A stretch of DNA of 64,000 nt from Fodinibius halophilus (GCF_011059105.1 NZ_JAALLS010000014.1:50392-114391), one strand, 5' to 3'. Shown: positions 53,201 through 63,308, counted from the stretch's first letter. The notes: generated from the sequence alone by a model not told the origin. Made by a program: numbers and translations.

Positions 53201-56200
53201 TACTGTGGCAGTTTAATCACAAACGTAGTGCCTTCTCCTTCCACCGAAGCAAAGCTGATACTCCCTTCATGGGCTTCGATGATCTTTTTGCAGATCGCAA
53301 GCCCCAACCCGGTGCCGCTGGACTTTGTTGAGAAGTTGGGTACAAAAATATTGTCGCGACTTTCTTCGGGAATGCCACTTCCATTGTCTTCAATCTCTAT
53401 GAAGACATGCTGATGTTGCTGGTAGATCTCAAGGGAGATTTCCCCACCATCCTCGGGCATCGCCTCGTACGCATTTTTGACTAAATTGATGATTACTCTT
53501 TTGAGTTCATCTTTGATGCCGTGCACATATATGGCCTTGTTTTGGGATTGAAGCTGTATGACCACTTTTTCGTCGTGTTCATATAAGGCTGCAACGGATG
53601 AGGCAATCTGTACGACATCGGTTTTTTCAAAATCCTCATCCAGGGGCTGAGAAAACTTGGAAAAGTCGGATGCAATATTATTCAGGGTCTGGATCTGTTC
53701 TATAAGATTTGCCGTAATTTTTTGCACTCTTTCTTTAAGTTCTTCCGGATTTTGAGTGCCATCTTTGAGTTGCCGCTCCAGGTGTTGCACATTGAGCTTC
53801 ATCGGCGTAAGCGGATTCTTAATTTCGTGAGCAACCTGTTGGGCCATCTCTTTCCAGGCGGCTTCACGTTCGGCTTCAGCCAATTCTTTTTGCAGGTTTT
53901 TAAGTTGGGAAACCATCTTGTTGTAGGCATTGGCAAGGGTCCCAATTTCATCGTTACTGGTGACCGGTATTTTTGTATCAAGATTGCCTGCCGAAATTTT
54001 GTTAAGCCCACGCTGTATATACACAAGGGGCCGCGTTAGTTTTTTAGAGATAAGTGTGGAGGCAAGAATAAATAATCCAAAAACAAACAGGTAGATAAGT
54101 ATAAGGTAGCTGGTGGTTTCCAGTAGTTGTTGGTCATATTTGGGTGATTGCAGGAATGTCGGTATTGCGATAGTGCCGATAGGATTTTTTTGCTTATCCA
54201 AAATAGTTCTATACCCGATAAGCAGTGATTGGCCAGCAAGTGTCACAGTTGAGAATACATCAGTTTGACGATCGTTATACAGCTCCTCATAGATATCATA
54301 GGGCAGTGCCGAAGGTAACAGGTGTTGCTGGTAGATTTGTGGCGTAGTGGTCTCTGAAACAGTACGCCCGTTATAAAAGCTGGCATCTACATTAAGTGCA
54401 GACGTAAGGGCATCGAGCGAAAAGGTTCGGTCAGAAGTGGTATTAGAGTTTGTGCTGCGGTTTGTAGCTACAGTGGTAGATAAACTCTCCAGCTTATCGA
54501 ACAACTCTTGTTTTACTATATTTTGGTTTTGCTGTTTGATAGCATAGTGCGAGCTTATAATTAGAAAAATGAGGAAGACTAACGTAGCCAAGAGAAAGTT
54601 GTCAAGAATACGGTCTTGAAATCGCTTGTCTTTACTTAAGAAGGAGCTGTTTTTTGAAGTAAAGAGCTGTAGCTGTTTTATCATCAAGAGTAGACCACTT
54701 ACAAGCAGGAGTATAAAACTAAAGCGGAAAAAAGTGAAAAGGATCACTCTATAGTCAGAAAGAGGAGTGCTAACTTTAATTGTTTGGTCTTCAGGAGTAT
54801 GCCACAGTAATGTACGATAATGGTATTCCGGAGTCTCCTTGTTGAGGTAGATAAGCGTATCTTGTTGAAGGGCTCGGATTTCGGAATTTTCCAGTGTGCG
54901 TTTAGCATGTAGATGACCGGTATAGCCCTGGCGTGCCGAACTGACTATTTCACCATTTTCATATTTTTGCATCAGGTAGGCAGTATTCCAGTTTTCATAG
55001 GTTAGTGATGCCATTACTGCCCGTATAGGCTTGTTGAACTCGGGGCGTTCTTGGTAAATAGAACATAGTATCCAGGCGATAGGGGTACCTTCGGAGGTGC
55101 CAAAAACGGGGATCCAGCCACGGTAAAAGGTTCGATAATCTTGTTGGTTTACTAACTGGGGCAGTTGGACGATAGGGTGGAGAGATGATTTTGTTATCTG
55201 CTCAATATCGGTAACACTTTTCAGGGTGGGGATGTTATAGATTGCCGTCCAATTGGGGGAGTTGAGGTCGGTTGCGTAGTCGGCAATTAAATTGCCTGAG
55301 TTATCAACGAGCTGAAGGTTAAAAGAGTAAGTATTCCATTTTGGAGAGATGAAGTTTTGAATGGTCTGGGTAAAGCGGGTTTGCAGGCCAGAACGGTTTT
55401 CTTCCAATGCCGATGGAGATAGGTTATGATACTGTTTTTCAAGGGTGGTAAGGATATCTTTGGTGAGTTCTTTGGCCCGAGGGTCTTCTCTTTGAGCATA
55501 GTCCTGAGCCGTTTTAAGAAGTTTTTTATCCACTTTTTTAACCGACGCCTGGTATAACACAGGTATGCACAAACCGGCGATGATAAAGCTTGCTGTTATA
55601 ATTTTTCGAAGTTGAGATATCTTAGAAATCCACCCGAAATAATGGAAATACAATACAGAAATGCCCAGGATAAGACTAAAGCTTAGTAAGCTGGTAAGCA
55701 TTATAATATCAAAGGGGAGCTTTAGCGATAAGAGGAGAGGGGCAGACAGCACGCTTATAATAAACGATAGAGACAGTATAGTTACGGTAAGTTTAAAATG
55801 TTCTGAAGTGGCCCTGAAGAGTAGCCTGTTTAGGGTTATGAGAACAATCGTTAAAGCCAGTACCGTCATGCCCATAGCAAAGTAGAGGATAATAGTTCCC
55901 CATTGAGGAAGTATTCGTAAATCGAGTAAGGGGATATTACTGGCTAGGCTGTTATGATATAAAAGATTAAACACACTAAGTATCCCCAATGCACTGATGC
56001 CACCCGTTATGCTGGCAAAAAGTATGGTAGTAAGATAAGAGTCGGGGGATATCTGTTTTTTCAGATTGTTTATTTTTCGGGCAATGGTAGTGGCACAGAT
56101 AAGTGCAAAAAAGGCATTGGTGCAAGTATAGCTGATACTTTCAACCATCGCCCCCCAGGTATCAGTGGATAGCCCTCCAAGAGTGAGTACCCAGTAGGCG

Positions 56201-57084
56201 AGCATATTTGTATAGTATAATATACCCCAGCCGATACCTATAAATAATAGCTGTATAGATAAGCCCTGCCACAGCGGCAGTAGATCGGCCCCCCAGAAGA
56301 GTAAGCAACTGAGAATAACGAAGCTAAACAGGGCAAAAACAGATCTCCAAAACCTGTTCCCTTGTTGCCACTCTTGCTGTGTCTGTTGAAATTTTTCGGC
56401 AGTGGCATAGACTACTCCTACAGAATCACCGTTTACATTAGTTAGCGGCTGGCTCTGAACATAGTCTGTAGGTAACGAACTAAATATGCTGAAGCTAAGT
56501 GGGTAAGAGGAAAGTTGTGAAGAGTTGAAAAGGTTAAACTCGTGGCGGTTACCTATGGCAAGGGGATTGGTCTGACGAATTCTATAGCTTGTCAGCAGAT
56601 TATAGTCGATACTCCCGGAACTGTCTTGAATGCTAAATGGAACATGGAACTGCCAGTAAATGACATTATTATGCTTTTTAATAAATACCCGTTGTTCCTC
56701 TTGGCTTTTTATCAGTTGAAGGTCCTGTTTATCCCCAAGAGCAAAGCCATTCCATACAATGGGTTCTTCTTTTTGATATAGGGCAGTACTCCAAAATTGC
56801 GGGAATTGATTAGCAGTGCTATATAACTGTTGGGTATTACCTTTTTGCAGTAAACGTTGGAGAGTAGCTGCTAAGGTTTCAGTATCATTTAACAGCTCTT
56901 CCTGTTTTGATAGAAAATAGTCAGAAGCTTCGGAGAGGCTTTGTTCAATAACCTGTTCATTTTGTGCCACGGATGGCTTTATGGCATATCGCCAGCCTTC
57001 TAATACCAACAAAGTAAGCAGGAGTCCCAATAGTGTCCATCCCAAGAGATGGTTAAGCCGGTTGGTATCCAGAAAATTATACAT
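53197..57084 (-). CDS. Giant NtrY-like sensor histidine kinase
   Basis: A 1295-residue membrane kinase. An N-terminal membrane segment is followed by a periplasmic domain, then a block of about eight membrane segments (about 245-500), a second periplasmic domain with two further membrane segments (about 760-825), another sensing domain, a last membrane segment and a HAMP domain (KKLTRPLVYIQRGLNKISAG). The phosphoacceptor is H1086 in QQVAHEIKNPLTPMKLNVQH, the NtrY pattern, followed by N box NLVKNAYEAMPEDGG and G boxes IEDNGSGIPEE and GTGLGLAICKKI. No response regulator is nearby. Confidence 0.88.
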   Translation of the reverse strand: MYNFLDTNRLNHLLGWTLLGLLLTLLVLEGWRYAIKPSVAQNEQVIEQSLSEASDYFLSKQEELLNDTETLAATLQRLLQKGNTQQLYSTANQFPQFWSTALYQKEEPIVWNGFALGDKQDLQLIKSQEEQRVFIKKHNNVIYWQFHVPFSIQDSSGSIDYNLLTSYRIRQTNPLAIGNRHEFNLFNSSQLSSYPLSFSIFSSLPTDYVQSQPLTNVNGDSVGVVYATAEKFQQTQQEWQQGNRFWRSVFALFSFVILSCLLFWGADLLPLWQGLSIQLLFIGIGWGILYYTNMLAYWVLTLGGLSTDTWGAMVESISYTCTNAFFALICATTIARKINNLKKQISPDSYLTTILFASITGGISALGILSVFNLLYHNSLASNIPLLDLRILPQWGTIILYFAMGMTVLALTIVLITLNRLLFRATSEHFKLTVTILSLSFIISVLSAPLLLSLKLPFDIIMLTSLLSFSLILGISVLYFHYFGWISKISQLRKIITASFIIAGLCIPVLYQASVKKVDKKLLKTAQDYAQREDPRAKELTKDILTTLEKQYHNLSPSALEENRSGLQTRFTQTIQNFISPKWNTYSFNLQLVDNSGNLIADYATDLNSPNWTAIYNIPTLKSVTDIEQITKSSLHPIVQLPQLVNQQDYRTFYRGWIPVFGTSEGTPIAWILCSIYQERPEFNKPIRAVMASLTYENWNTAYLMQKYENGEIVSSARQGYTGHLHAKRTLENSEIRALQQDTLIYLNKETPEYHYRTLLWHTPEDQTIKVSTPLSDYRVILFTFFRFSFILLLVSGLLLMIKQLQLFTSKNSSFLSKDKRFQDRILDNFLLATLVFLIFLIISSHYAIKQQNQNIVKQELFDKLESLSTTVATNRSTNSNTTSDRTFSLDALTSALNVDASFYNGRTVSETTTPQIYQQHLLPSALPYDIYEELYNDRQTDVFSTVTLAGQSLLIGYRTILDKQKNPIGTIAIPTFLQSPKYDQQLLETTSYLILIYLFVFGLFILASTLISKKLTRPLVYIQRGLNKISAGNLDTKIPVTSNDEIGTLANAYNKMVSQLKNLQKELAEAEREAAWKEMAQQVAHEIKNPLTPMKLNVQHLERQLKDGTQNPEELKERVQKITANLIEQIQTLNNIASDFSKFSQPLDEDFEKTDVVQIASSVAALYEHDEKVVIQLQSQNKAIYVHGIKDELKRVIINLVKNAYEAMPEDGGEISLEIYQQHQHVFIEIEDNGSGIPEESRDNIFVPNFSTKSSGTGLGLAICKKIIEAHEGSISFASVEGEGTTFVIKLPQY

Positions 57085-57127
57085 GGCAATAGGGTCAATT
57101 CAGTAGATACCTGAATATGAACCGAAA

Positions 57128-58102
57128 TTAGGGCTGAATCAAGTTGGGGATTTCAGAATCGGCTTTGCCATTTAGTACACCAATAATAGCGTTTGCCGCA
57201 AGCATGCCAATATCTTCTCGTGTTTTGTAGCTGGCGCTGGCCATATGGGGTGTAAGTAAACAGTTGGGGGCATCTTGAAGGTTGGGATGAACTTCGGGTT
57301 CATTTTCAAAAACATCAAGAGCTGCCCCGCCAATAGTGTTATTATGTAAGGCCTCGGCTAAAGCCGCTTCCTCTACCACCGGTCCGCGTGAAGTGTTAAT
57401 GAGAATAGCGTGACGAGGCATCAACCTTAAAACTTCAGCATCAATAAGGTGCCGCGTTTCATCGGTAAGGGGACAGTGAAGGGTAAGAAAATCGGTTGAC
57501 TGCGCGAGCTCTTTATGCGAGGAGTAGTAACTCGCATTCAGCTTTTGTTCGGTCTCATCACTCACGCGACTTCTGTTGTGATAGATGATATCCATCCCCA
57601 TAGCACGGGCCCGTTTGGCAACAGCTTGGCCGATACGTCCCATTCCAATAATTCCAAGTGTTTTGCCCTGTAGTTCCATGCCCAAAAATCCAAGAGGTTC
57701 CCAGCTTTCAAACTTGCCTTCCAGGAGATACTCTTGCGCATCATAAAAACGGCGGGCCACCGCGAGCATTAATCCAAGGGTAAATTCTGCACAAGAGTCG
57801 CTTAGTACGCCGGGGGTGTTGGCTACTTTAATATTGGATTTTTGGGCTGCATCCAGATCGATATTATTGTAGCCTACCGCATGATTTGCAACAATTTCAA
57901 GATTTGTTGCTTCTGAAAGAACGCTTTCGGTAATTGGGTTTGAAAGCATCGGAAGAATGGCATGATAGTCAGAAATATTCTCTTTAAGCTGTTCTTCTGT
58001 GTTATACTTGCCTCGTTCACCTACATCTACTGTAAAATGTTTTTGTAGCTTTTCAATGACCGATGGAATGATAGGTTCAGTTACCAGTACGCGTTTCGCC
58101 AT
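57128..58102 (-). CDS. D-isomer-specific 2-hydroxyacid dehydrogenase
   Basis: A 324-residue NAD(P)-dependent oxidoreductase of the glyoxylate/hydroxypyruvate reductase type. The nucleotide-binding motif is [20 protein letters not shown], and the catalytic residues are R239 ([11 protein letters not shown]), E268 ([10 protein letters not shown]) and H286 (LTPHMASAS). The substrate (glyoxylate, hydroxypyruvate or phosphoglycerate-like) cannot be decided; no ACT domain is present. It lies two bases after the small lipoprotein gene in a minus-strand run. Confidence 0.92.
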   Translation of the reverse strand: MAKRVLVTEPIIPSVIEKLQKHFTVDVGERGKYNTEEQLKENISDYHAILPMLSNPITESVLSEATNLEIVANHAVGYNNIDLDAAQKSNIKVANTPGVLSDSCAEFTLGLMLAVARRFYDAQEYLLEGKFESWEPLGFLGMELQGKTLGIIGMGRIGQAVAKRARAMGMDIIYHNRSRVSDETEQKLNASYYSSHKELAQSTDFLTLHCPLTDETRHLIDAEVLRLMPRHAILINTSRGPVVEEAALAEALHNNTIGGAALDVFENEPEVHPNLQDAPNCLLTPHMASASYKTREDIGMLAANAIIGVLNGKADSEIPNLIQP

Positions 58103-58104
58103 AA

Positions 58105-58527
58105 TTAATAACTATATTCAGTGTCGTTAATAATAATGCTCGAATGGGCTGAAAGCTGTTTTTTCGTAAGCTTATCGTAGATGTAATTGAATGGGGTAAG
58201 TACCTGGGCACACATGGTATCCGGATCTCTCCAAGCTATTATTTCTAATGACAGTTGTTCATTACTAATGCTGTGTGTTACTTCTTTTAACTTGGTGCAG
58301 GCATCAGGAAAGGTGCCACTAATGAGGAGGGCAGGCTGCTGTTGAACCGTTATTTTTTTTACGGAATCTATATATACAGTCGCTTTTTCGTGCTGTTGTA
58401 TATTGGGTTGTTGCAGAGATACAAGGTTTTCATACTCCTCCGGGCCATCTTCTTCATTATTCGAAGAAGATGAGGCACAACCTGCTACAGCGATTAACGT
58501 AACAATTGATAGGTAGATAAATTTCAC
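58105..58527 (-). CDS. Small lipoprotein of unknown function
   Basis: A 140-residue lipoprotein (signal MKFIYLSIVTLIAVAG, lipidated cysteine at 17) followed by a Ser/Asn/Glu linker. The folded part (about 40-140) is beta-rich with two cysteines (DACTKL, DTMCAQ) that may pair. The pattern ISGTFPDACTKL...SLEIIAWRDPDTMC recurs in small bacterial envelope proteins whose function is unknown to me. It is six bases from rsfS and is probably cotranscribed. Confidence 0.72.
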   Translation of the reverse strand: MKFIYLSIVTLIAVAGCASSSSNNEEDGPEEYENLVSLQQPNIQQHEKATVYIDSVKKITVQQQPALLISGTFPDACTKLKEVTHSISNEQLSLEIIAWRDPDTMCAQVLTPFNYIYDKLTKKQLSAHSSIIINDTEYSY

Positions 58528-58533
58528 AACGTA

Positions 58534-58947
58534 TTATTGTTCATCTTCAATTTTTCGGACAGAGGCATCATTCCACATGCGTTCGAGAGCGTAATATTCG
58601 CGTAGTTCTTTTTTGAAAATATGGACGACTACATTCACATAATCCAGTATTACCCAGCGGCGTGTTTCACGGCCTTCTTCTTTCCAGGCCTTCTCGCCAA
58701 GTTGTTCTTTTGTTTCTTGATTTACATTATCGGCAATAGCTTTTATTTGCACATCCGTTTGGGCATGACAAATAACAAACTTGTCGGCTAGCGTAGTAAG
58801 GCCATTAACATCAAGCACTACAATATCTTCTGCTTGTTTATCGAGTAAAGCCTCGGTTATAACATCGATTAATTTGTCGGCATCGGCCGTTTTGGCTTTA
58901 TCGACAGTAGTAAACTGCTGGTCTGCTTTTTGAGAGCTGTTGGTCAT
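58534..58947 (-). CDS. rsfS: Ribosomal silencing factor RsfS
   Basis: A 137-residue protein that binds L14 and blocks joining of the ribosomal subunits in starved cells. The RsfS/Iojap core is VVLDVNGLTTLADKFVICHA, followed by QIKAIADNVNQETKE, WVILDYVNVVVHIF and REYYALERMWNDA. It starts six bases after the LytR_C gene, the common LytR_C-rsfS arrangement in Bacteroidota. Confidence 0.95.
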   Translation of the reverse strand: MTNSSQKADQQFTTVDKAKTADADKLIDVITEALLDKQAEDIVVLDVNGLTTLADKFVICHAQTDVQIKAIADNVNQETKEQLGEKAWKEEGRETRRWVILDYVNVVVHIFKKELREYYALERMWNDASVRKIEDEQ

Positions 58948-58953
58948 ATAGTA

Positions 58954-59406
58954 TTAGTTAAGTTTTAGGGTTTGATAATCAGATCCGATAACCACGGTAG
59001 CGTCCAAATAATAATCTTCGGATGCTTCGATGAAGATATTTTCCGGGTCAATACCCAGGGCATCGGCAACGCGATGGGCGTTTTCTGAATCAAAGTTTCG
59101 TGCTATTACAACAGTATGTTGCATGTCAAAGTTTTTAAAATTCCCGGTTTCCACTACATCAAAACCATTTTGGCGGAGGGTAGCGGTGAATTCATTAGCA
59201 AGGCCGGGAACCCCGCATCCATTTAAAACCTCCAGTTGTATCACATTGCCAATAAGGTCGGTATCTTCTTCTGCTCGCTGGTTTTCAATTCTGGGATAGA
59301 TAATGCGTGTAAACAATCCAAAAACCAGTAATACCAGCAGAAGGCTTAGGAAGCCGATAACAGCATTAAGGGCAAAAGAATGAGATTCGCTGTTTCTTGG
59401 GCTCAT
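58954..59406 (-). CDS. LytR C-terminal domain membrane protein
   Basis: A 150-residue protein with one membrane segment (about residues 14-34, AVIGFLSLLLVLLVFGLFTR) and an outside LytR_C domain (about 55-150) with IQLEVLNGCGVPGLANEFTA and VVIGSDYQTLKLN. In actinobacteria this domain follows the LCP catalytic domain; here it stands alone, as usual near rsfS. The function is unclear but is likely in the cell envelope. Confidence 0.88.
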   Translation of the reverse strand: MSPRNSESHSFALNAVIGFLSLLLVLLVFGLFTRIIYPRIENQRAEEDTDLIGNVIQLEVLNGCGVPGLANEFTATLRQNGFDVVETGNFKNFDMQHTVVIARNFDSENAHRVADALGIDPENIFIEASEDYYLDATVVIGSDYQTLKLN

Positions 59407-59417
59407 TTATATTGTTA

Positions 59418-59942
59418 TCACTCAAAAATTCGATCGTTGAAAGGCGAGTTATATGAATTGCGATATAGCCCTGAAGACCAAGGATTCATCCCATAGCTAG
59501 GTACCTGCTGAAAATGGATGCTGATATTACTCTTATCATTAATTTGGTAATTAAGTTCCGCATTGCGAATCAGGAACTTCATATCCATTCCAGAATTATT
59601 GTTAGGCATAAAGCTATTCCCAAATGGAGAGTGTAAAACTTGTAAGTCAACACGCCCGGTCAGATCCTCTGAAAAGAAGAACTGCATGGTATTGGTATAG
59701 GCATTCATGTTTTGAAACTGCCCACCCCAGCTGGCAAAATTCATAGAGTATGAGTGGCTCATCTGCATGTTGAACAGATTGCTGAAATTTGCACCTTCAC
59801 TGGGATTCTCCTTTACGATGGGGCCCATTAAGTCAGTTGACCTCGTCTGCTGGTCACGAAGTTGTGCCTGTGATACAATGCTAAGCCCTAGCACAAATAT
59901 CGTGCACAAAGTAACCGCAGATAGAACAGAATTTTTTTTCAT
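59418..59942 (-). CDS. Small exported hypothetical protein
   Basis: About 174 residues from the ATG at 59942, chosen because it gives a signal peptide (MKKNSVLSAVTLCTIFVLGL, cleavage at SQAQ). The frame reaches back to 59978. The mature protein is rich in Asn, Met, Ser and Phe (MQMSHSYSMNFASWGGQFQN, FMPNNNSGMDMKFLIRNAEL) and ends in FNDRIFE. It has beta-strand periodicity and could be a small outer-membrane or surface protein. The family is not recognised. It is 11 bases from the LytR_C gene. Confidence 0.7.
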   Translation of the reverse strand: MKKNSVLSAVTLCTIFVLGLSIVSQAQLRDQQTRSTDLMGPIVKENPSEGANFSNLFNMQMSHSYSMNFASWGGQFQNMNAYTNTMQFFFSEDLTGRVDLQVLHSPFGNSFMPNNNSGMDMKFLIRNAELNYQINDKSNISIHFQQVPSYGMNPWSSGLYRNSYNSPFNDRIFE

Positions 59943-59978
59943 AGTCGATACCGATATTGGTTGATTGCCTAACATCAA

Positions 59979-60305
59979 AATAGCGCTTTTAATGATAATA
60001 AAATATAATAAAGTATTAAGCTACAATAAAGAGGCGAACAGCACATACTTAGCCATTTAACGGTTTCTGTCATACTTTATTTTATTTAGTGTGAATGAAA
60101 TAGCTGAATTTAAAAATTGATAGAAAGTGCTATTCTACTACAATTGAGAACGACTTTGGCTAAGAATGGGATTTTGTGGGAGGGGGTTTTTGTTTCTTAA
60201 ATAATGATACTTGTCCTGCGGGCTAAAATCGAGTATATTTGGAACGCTTTTCAATCCAACAAAAATGCTGGTTCATAAAACCAAATAAAAGGCAGTAGTT
60301 CGATA
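59979..60305. other. Divergent intergenic region before queA
   Basis: About 330 bases between the leftward exported protein and queA, without a gene. It contains a candidate promoter for the queA-ispD-ispF run (60210-60241); the left half is AT-rich and should hold the promoter of the leftward operon. Confidence 0.6.
60210..60241 (+). promoter_or_regulatory. Candidate Bacteroidota-type promoter of queA
   Basis: TATATTTG at 60234-60241 fits the -7 element TAnnTTTG of Bacteroidota promoters, with CTTG at 60210-60213 in the -33 position (20 bases between). The queA ATG is 65 bases downstream. Confidence 0.4.
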
Positions 60306-61352
60306 ATGAAACTTACCGATTTTAAGTTTGATACAGATGATTTTAATGTTCCTGAAAAACCCGTTCAGCCCCGCGATGCGGCAAAACTGATGGTTCTGGA
60401 CCGGGAGGAACAGACCATCTCTCACGAAAAATTTTCTGATATCCACAAGTATATGAACGAGGGCGATGTGCTCGTTTATAACGATACCAAGGTTTTTCCG
60501 GCGCGCCTGAAAGGTAAAAAGGAGAAAACAGATGCCGATATCGAAGTTTTCTTGCTGCGTGAGCTGGTGCCCGAAAACATGTTGTGGGATGTACTTGTTG
60601 AACCGGCACGTAAAATCAGGATAGGTAATAAGTTGTATTTTGGACCAAATCTGATGGCCGAAGTTATTGATAATACAACTTCGCGCGGACGTACTATTCG
60701 TTTCTTATTTGAAGGGTCTAATGAAGATCTGTACCATATTTTAGATAACATCGGTGAAATGCCATTGCCACCTTATATTGAGCGAGAAGCCGATGAGGAA
60801 GATAAAGAGCAGTATCAAACCATCTTTGCTAAAGAGCGTGGCTCTGTGGCTGCACCTTTTGCAGCAATGCACTTTACCGAAGAGTTGGTTGAGAAGCTGG
60901 AAGATAAGGGAGTTCAGATGCTGCCCATTACAATGCATATCGGATGGGGAACATTCCGACCCTGTGAAGTAGAGGATCTCACAAAGCACCGGACAGATTC
61001 AGAGAACTACTATATATCTGAAGAAACCTCTGACAAAATTAACGAAGCGTTAGCAAGTGATGAACATAAGGTAGTTGGCTGTGGTACAACGGCTGTTCGT
61101 ACCATTGAAACCAGTATTATGGCCAGCGGTATTTCCAAGCCGGGTACCGGATGGACCGATAAATTTATTTTTCCACCTTACGATTTTAAAATCACCGAAG
61201 GAGTTATTACAAACTTCCATCGCCCGGAGTCAACGATGTTGATGTTGGGTGCTGCTTTTGCCGGTTATGACTTTTTAATGGAAGCTTATGAAGAAGCACA
61301 GGAGGAGGATTACCGGTTCTTCGCTTTTGGTGACTCAATGTTGATTATATAA
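60306..61352 (+). CDS. queA: S-adenosylmethionine:tRNA ribosyltransferase-isomerase
   Basis: A 348-residue enzyme of queuosine synthesis that converts the preQ1 base in tRNA to epoxyqueuosine using the ribosyl part of SAM. Features are DAAKLMVLDREEQTISH, VYNDTKVFPARLKGKK, PLPPYIEREADEED, YQTIFAKERGSVAAPFAAMH and ITNFHRPESTMLMLGAAFAG. It opens the queA-ispD-ispF-DedA run; ispD follows after three bases. Confidence 0.97.
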   Translation: MKLTDFKFDTDDFNVPEKPVQPRDAAKLMVLDREEQTISHEKFSDIHKYMNEGDVLVYNDTKVFPARLKGKKEKTDADIEVFLLRELVPENMLWDVLVEPARKIRIGNKLYFGPNLMAEVIDNTTSRGRTIRFLFEGSNEDLYHILDNIGEMPLPPYIEREADEEDKEQYQTIFAKERGSVAAPFAAMHFTEELVEKLEDKGVQMLPITMHIGWGTFRPCEVEDLTKHRTDSENYYISEETSDKINEALASDEHKVVGCGTTAVRTIETSIMASGISKPGTGWTDKFIFPPYDFKITEGVITNFHRPESTMLMLGAAFAGYDFLMEAYEEAQEEDYRFFAFGDSMLII

Positions 61353-61355
61353 AAA

Positions 61356-62042
61356 GTGACTACGAAATCTCTTATTATTCCGGCAGCGGGATCAGGAAGT
61401 CGTATGCAGCGGGAGGTTCCGAAGCCCTACTTGAAGTTGGCAGGAGACTCCATATTAGAGCACACCGTTCGTCGGTTTCTGTCTGTTGATGGGCTTGCGC
61501 AGGTAGTAATTGCAACCTCGCAAGAATATCTTGACCAGGCGAACGATATGCTGGAAAAGGTACTTCCTGATACAGTTGCTGCTCGCTGTGTGGCAGGGGG
61601 CAACGAGAGGCAGGATTCTATTCGCAATGCATTAGCAGTGCTCTCGGATGTTGATTTGGTAATGATTCATGATGCCGTTCGTCCTTTTGTTGAGGCGAAA
61701 CATATTGCCGAGTGCTGTCGTGTAGCCTCTGAAGCAGGTGCTGCAGTGTTGGGGGTTCCTGCAAAAGATACTATTAAGCGTGTTGATGGAAGGCGGTATG
61801 TAGAAGAGACGCCAACACGAAAGTTTTTATGGCAGGCGCAAACGCCTCAGGTCTTCCGTACGAAAGTTATACTTGAAGCTTTTGAAAAAGCAGAGGAAGA
61901 TAGTTTTTCGGGCACAGACGATGCCTCCCTTGTAGAGTATTTGGGTCGCAAAGTGAGAATGGTTGAGGGATCACGCTCCAACTTTAAAATCACTTACCCG
62001 CTGGATTTGAAATTGGCTCGTTTATTAATTGAAAAAGAATAA
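61356..62042 (+). CDS. ispD: 2-C-methyl-D-erythritol 4-phosphate cytidylyltransferase
   Basis: A 228-residue MEP-pathway enzyme with a GTG start (61356). The nucleotide-binding start IIPAAGSGSRMQREVPKPYL is intact, as are AGGNERQDSIRNAL, VMIHDAVRPFV, VPAKDTIKRV and TPQVFRTKVILEAF. It works directly before IspE and IspF in the pathway; ispF follows nine bases later in an operon with queA. Confidence 0.96.
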   Translation: MTTKSLIIPAAGSGSRMQREVPKPYLKLAGDSILEHTVRRFLSVDGLAQVVIATSQEYLDQANDMLEKVLPDTVAARCVAGGNERQDSIRNALAVLSDVDLVMIHDAVRPFVEAKHIAECCRVASEAGAAVLGVPAKDTIKRVDGRRYVEETPTRKFLWQAQTPQVFRTKVILEAFEKAEEDSFSGTDDASLVEYLGRKVRMVEGSRSNFKITYPLDLKLARLLIEKE

Positions 62043-62050
62043 AATAGAAG

Positions 62051-62524
62051 ATGCGTATCGGATATGGATATGATGTTCACCGCCTGGAGGCTGGTGAATC
62101 GCTTATTTTGGGCGGTGTCGAAATCCCTTTTGAAAAGGGATTGGTCGGCCACTCCGATGCGGATGTATTGCTGCATGCTATTTCTGATGCTCTGCTCGGT
62201 GCAGTTGCCTTGGGCGATATTGGGAAGCATTTCCCGGATACCGATGAGCAGTATAGTGGTATTGATAGTCGGCTCCTACTAAAGGAGGTTGCGGGACTTA
62301 TCAGAAAAGAAGGTTATGATATAGCGAATATTGATGCAATAGTGGTGGCAGAGCAGCCTAAACTTGCACCCTATATTTTGGAGATGCGACAGTGTATAGC
62401 AGAAGACCTTGGCCTGGGTAAAGGGCAGGTGTCGGTAAAGGCAACCACTTCTGAAGGGATCGGATTTGAAGGGCGGCAACAGGGAATTTCTTCTCGAGCT
62501 GTGGTATTACTTCAGGAGGCTTAG
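62051..62524 (+). CDS. ispF: 2-C-methyl-D-erythritol 2,4-cyclodiphosphate synthase
   Basis: A 157-residue trimeric MEP-pathway enzyme. The metal ligands D8, H10 and H42 sit in [10 protein letters not shown] and [38 protein letters not shown] and the end [15 protein letters not shown] are conserved. It is separate from IspD, unlike the IspDF fusion of some bacteria, and lies nine bases after ispD. Confidence 0.97.
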   Translation: MRIGYGYDVHRLEAGESLILGGVEIPFEKGLVGHSDADVLLHAISDALLGAVALGDIGKHFPDTDEQYSGIDSRLLLKEVAGLIRKEGYDIANIDAIVVAEQPKLAPYILEMRQCIAEDLGLGKGQVSVKATTSEGIGFEGRQQGISSRAVVLLQEA

Positions 62525-62528
62525 CGAT

Positions 62529-63149
62529 ATGGTTGAGCAGTTTGTTCAGGAGTTTGTGAATATTGTGAATACGCTTCCGCCGCTGAGTATCTACACGGTA
62601 TTTTTCTTAATTGCATATTTTGAAAATGTGATTCCTCCTATCCCAGGGGATGTGCTTGTCGCTTTTGGCGGGTACCTCGCTGCTGAATCTATTATTGGAT
62701 TGGTGCCTATTTTGCTATTGACAACCATTGCATCTGTACTGGGATTTATGAGCATGTACTGGATTGGAAGTCGCTGGGGTACCCAGATTGAGAAAAAAAA
62801 TAAACGGATATGGTTGTTACGTTTCATCCCGCTAAAATATATTAATAAGACGCGTTCGTGGATGCAGCGTTGGGGGATGGGGGTCGTGCTGGCAAATCGT
62901 TTTTTGGCAGGTACCAGGTCTGTTATCTCGTTGACGGCCGGACTGAGTCATACCCGTATAACTCCGACGGTAATTAGCTCTACTATAAGTTCGATTCTGT
63001 GGAACGGTATTTTACTTGGATTTGGATGGGTCGTGCACGAGAATTGGAAGGTTATAGGAGATTATCTTTCAGTTTATGGTCAGATAATCTTGGCTGGCAT
63101 TGCATTATTCCTAATTATTCGGGCCGGTATCTATTACTATCGCAAATAG
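62529..63149 (+). CDS. DedA-family membrane protein
   Basis: About 206 residues from the ATG at 62529. This start is chosen because GGAGG lies 10 bases upstream and it avoids a long overlap with ispF (the frame opens at 62466). The protein has the SNARE-associated/VTT domain: FENVIPPIPGDVLVAFGGYL (with the re-entrant region), the conserved MQRWGMGVVLANRFLAGTRS and several membrane segments. DedA proteins are linked to lipid flipping and membrane energetics. Confidence 0.9.
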   Translation: MVEQFVQEFVNIVNTLPPLSIYTVFFLIAYFENVIPPIPGDVLVAFGGYLAAESIIGLVPILLLTTIASVLGFMSMYWIGSRWGTQIEKKNKRIWLLRFIPLKYINKTRSWMQRWGMGVVLANRFLAGTRSVISLTAGLSHTRITPTVISSTISSILWNGILLGFGWVVHENWKVIGDYLSVYGQIILAGIALFLIIRAGIYYYRK

Positions 63150-63210
63150 AGCCACTTTTTTTATGGAGTTGAGGATACAGAAGAAAATAGATTTAATTTT
63201 GATTTCAGTG

Positions 63211-63239
63211 TTGACAAAAATATAAACAGTACTTAGTTT
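63211..63239 (+). promoter_or_regulatory. Candidate promoter of the tRNA-tuf cluster
   Basis: TTGACA at 63211-63216 and TAGTTT at 63234-63239, spaced by 17 bases. The first tRNA begins about 70 bases downstream. The -10 hexamer is poor, so the call is tentative. Confidence 0.35.
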
Positions 63240-63308
63240 TCGAGTCTTTCGACCAGAGGCTGATAATCGAATGAAAATCAGCTGCAAAGAAAGTAATTAT
63301 CTCGATAA

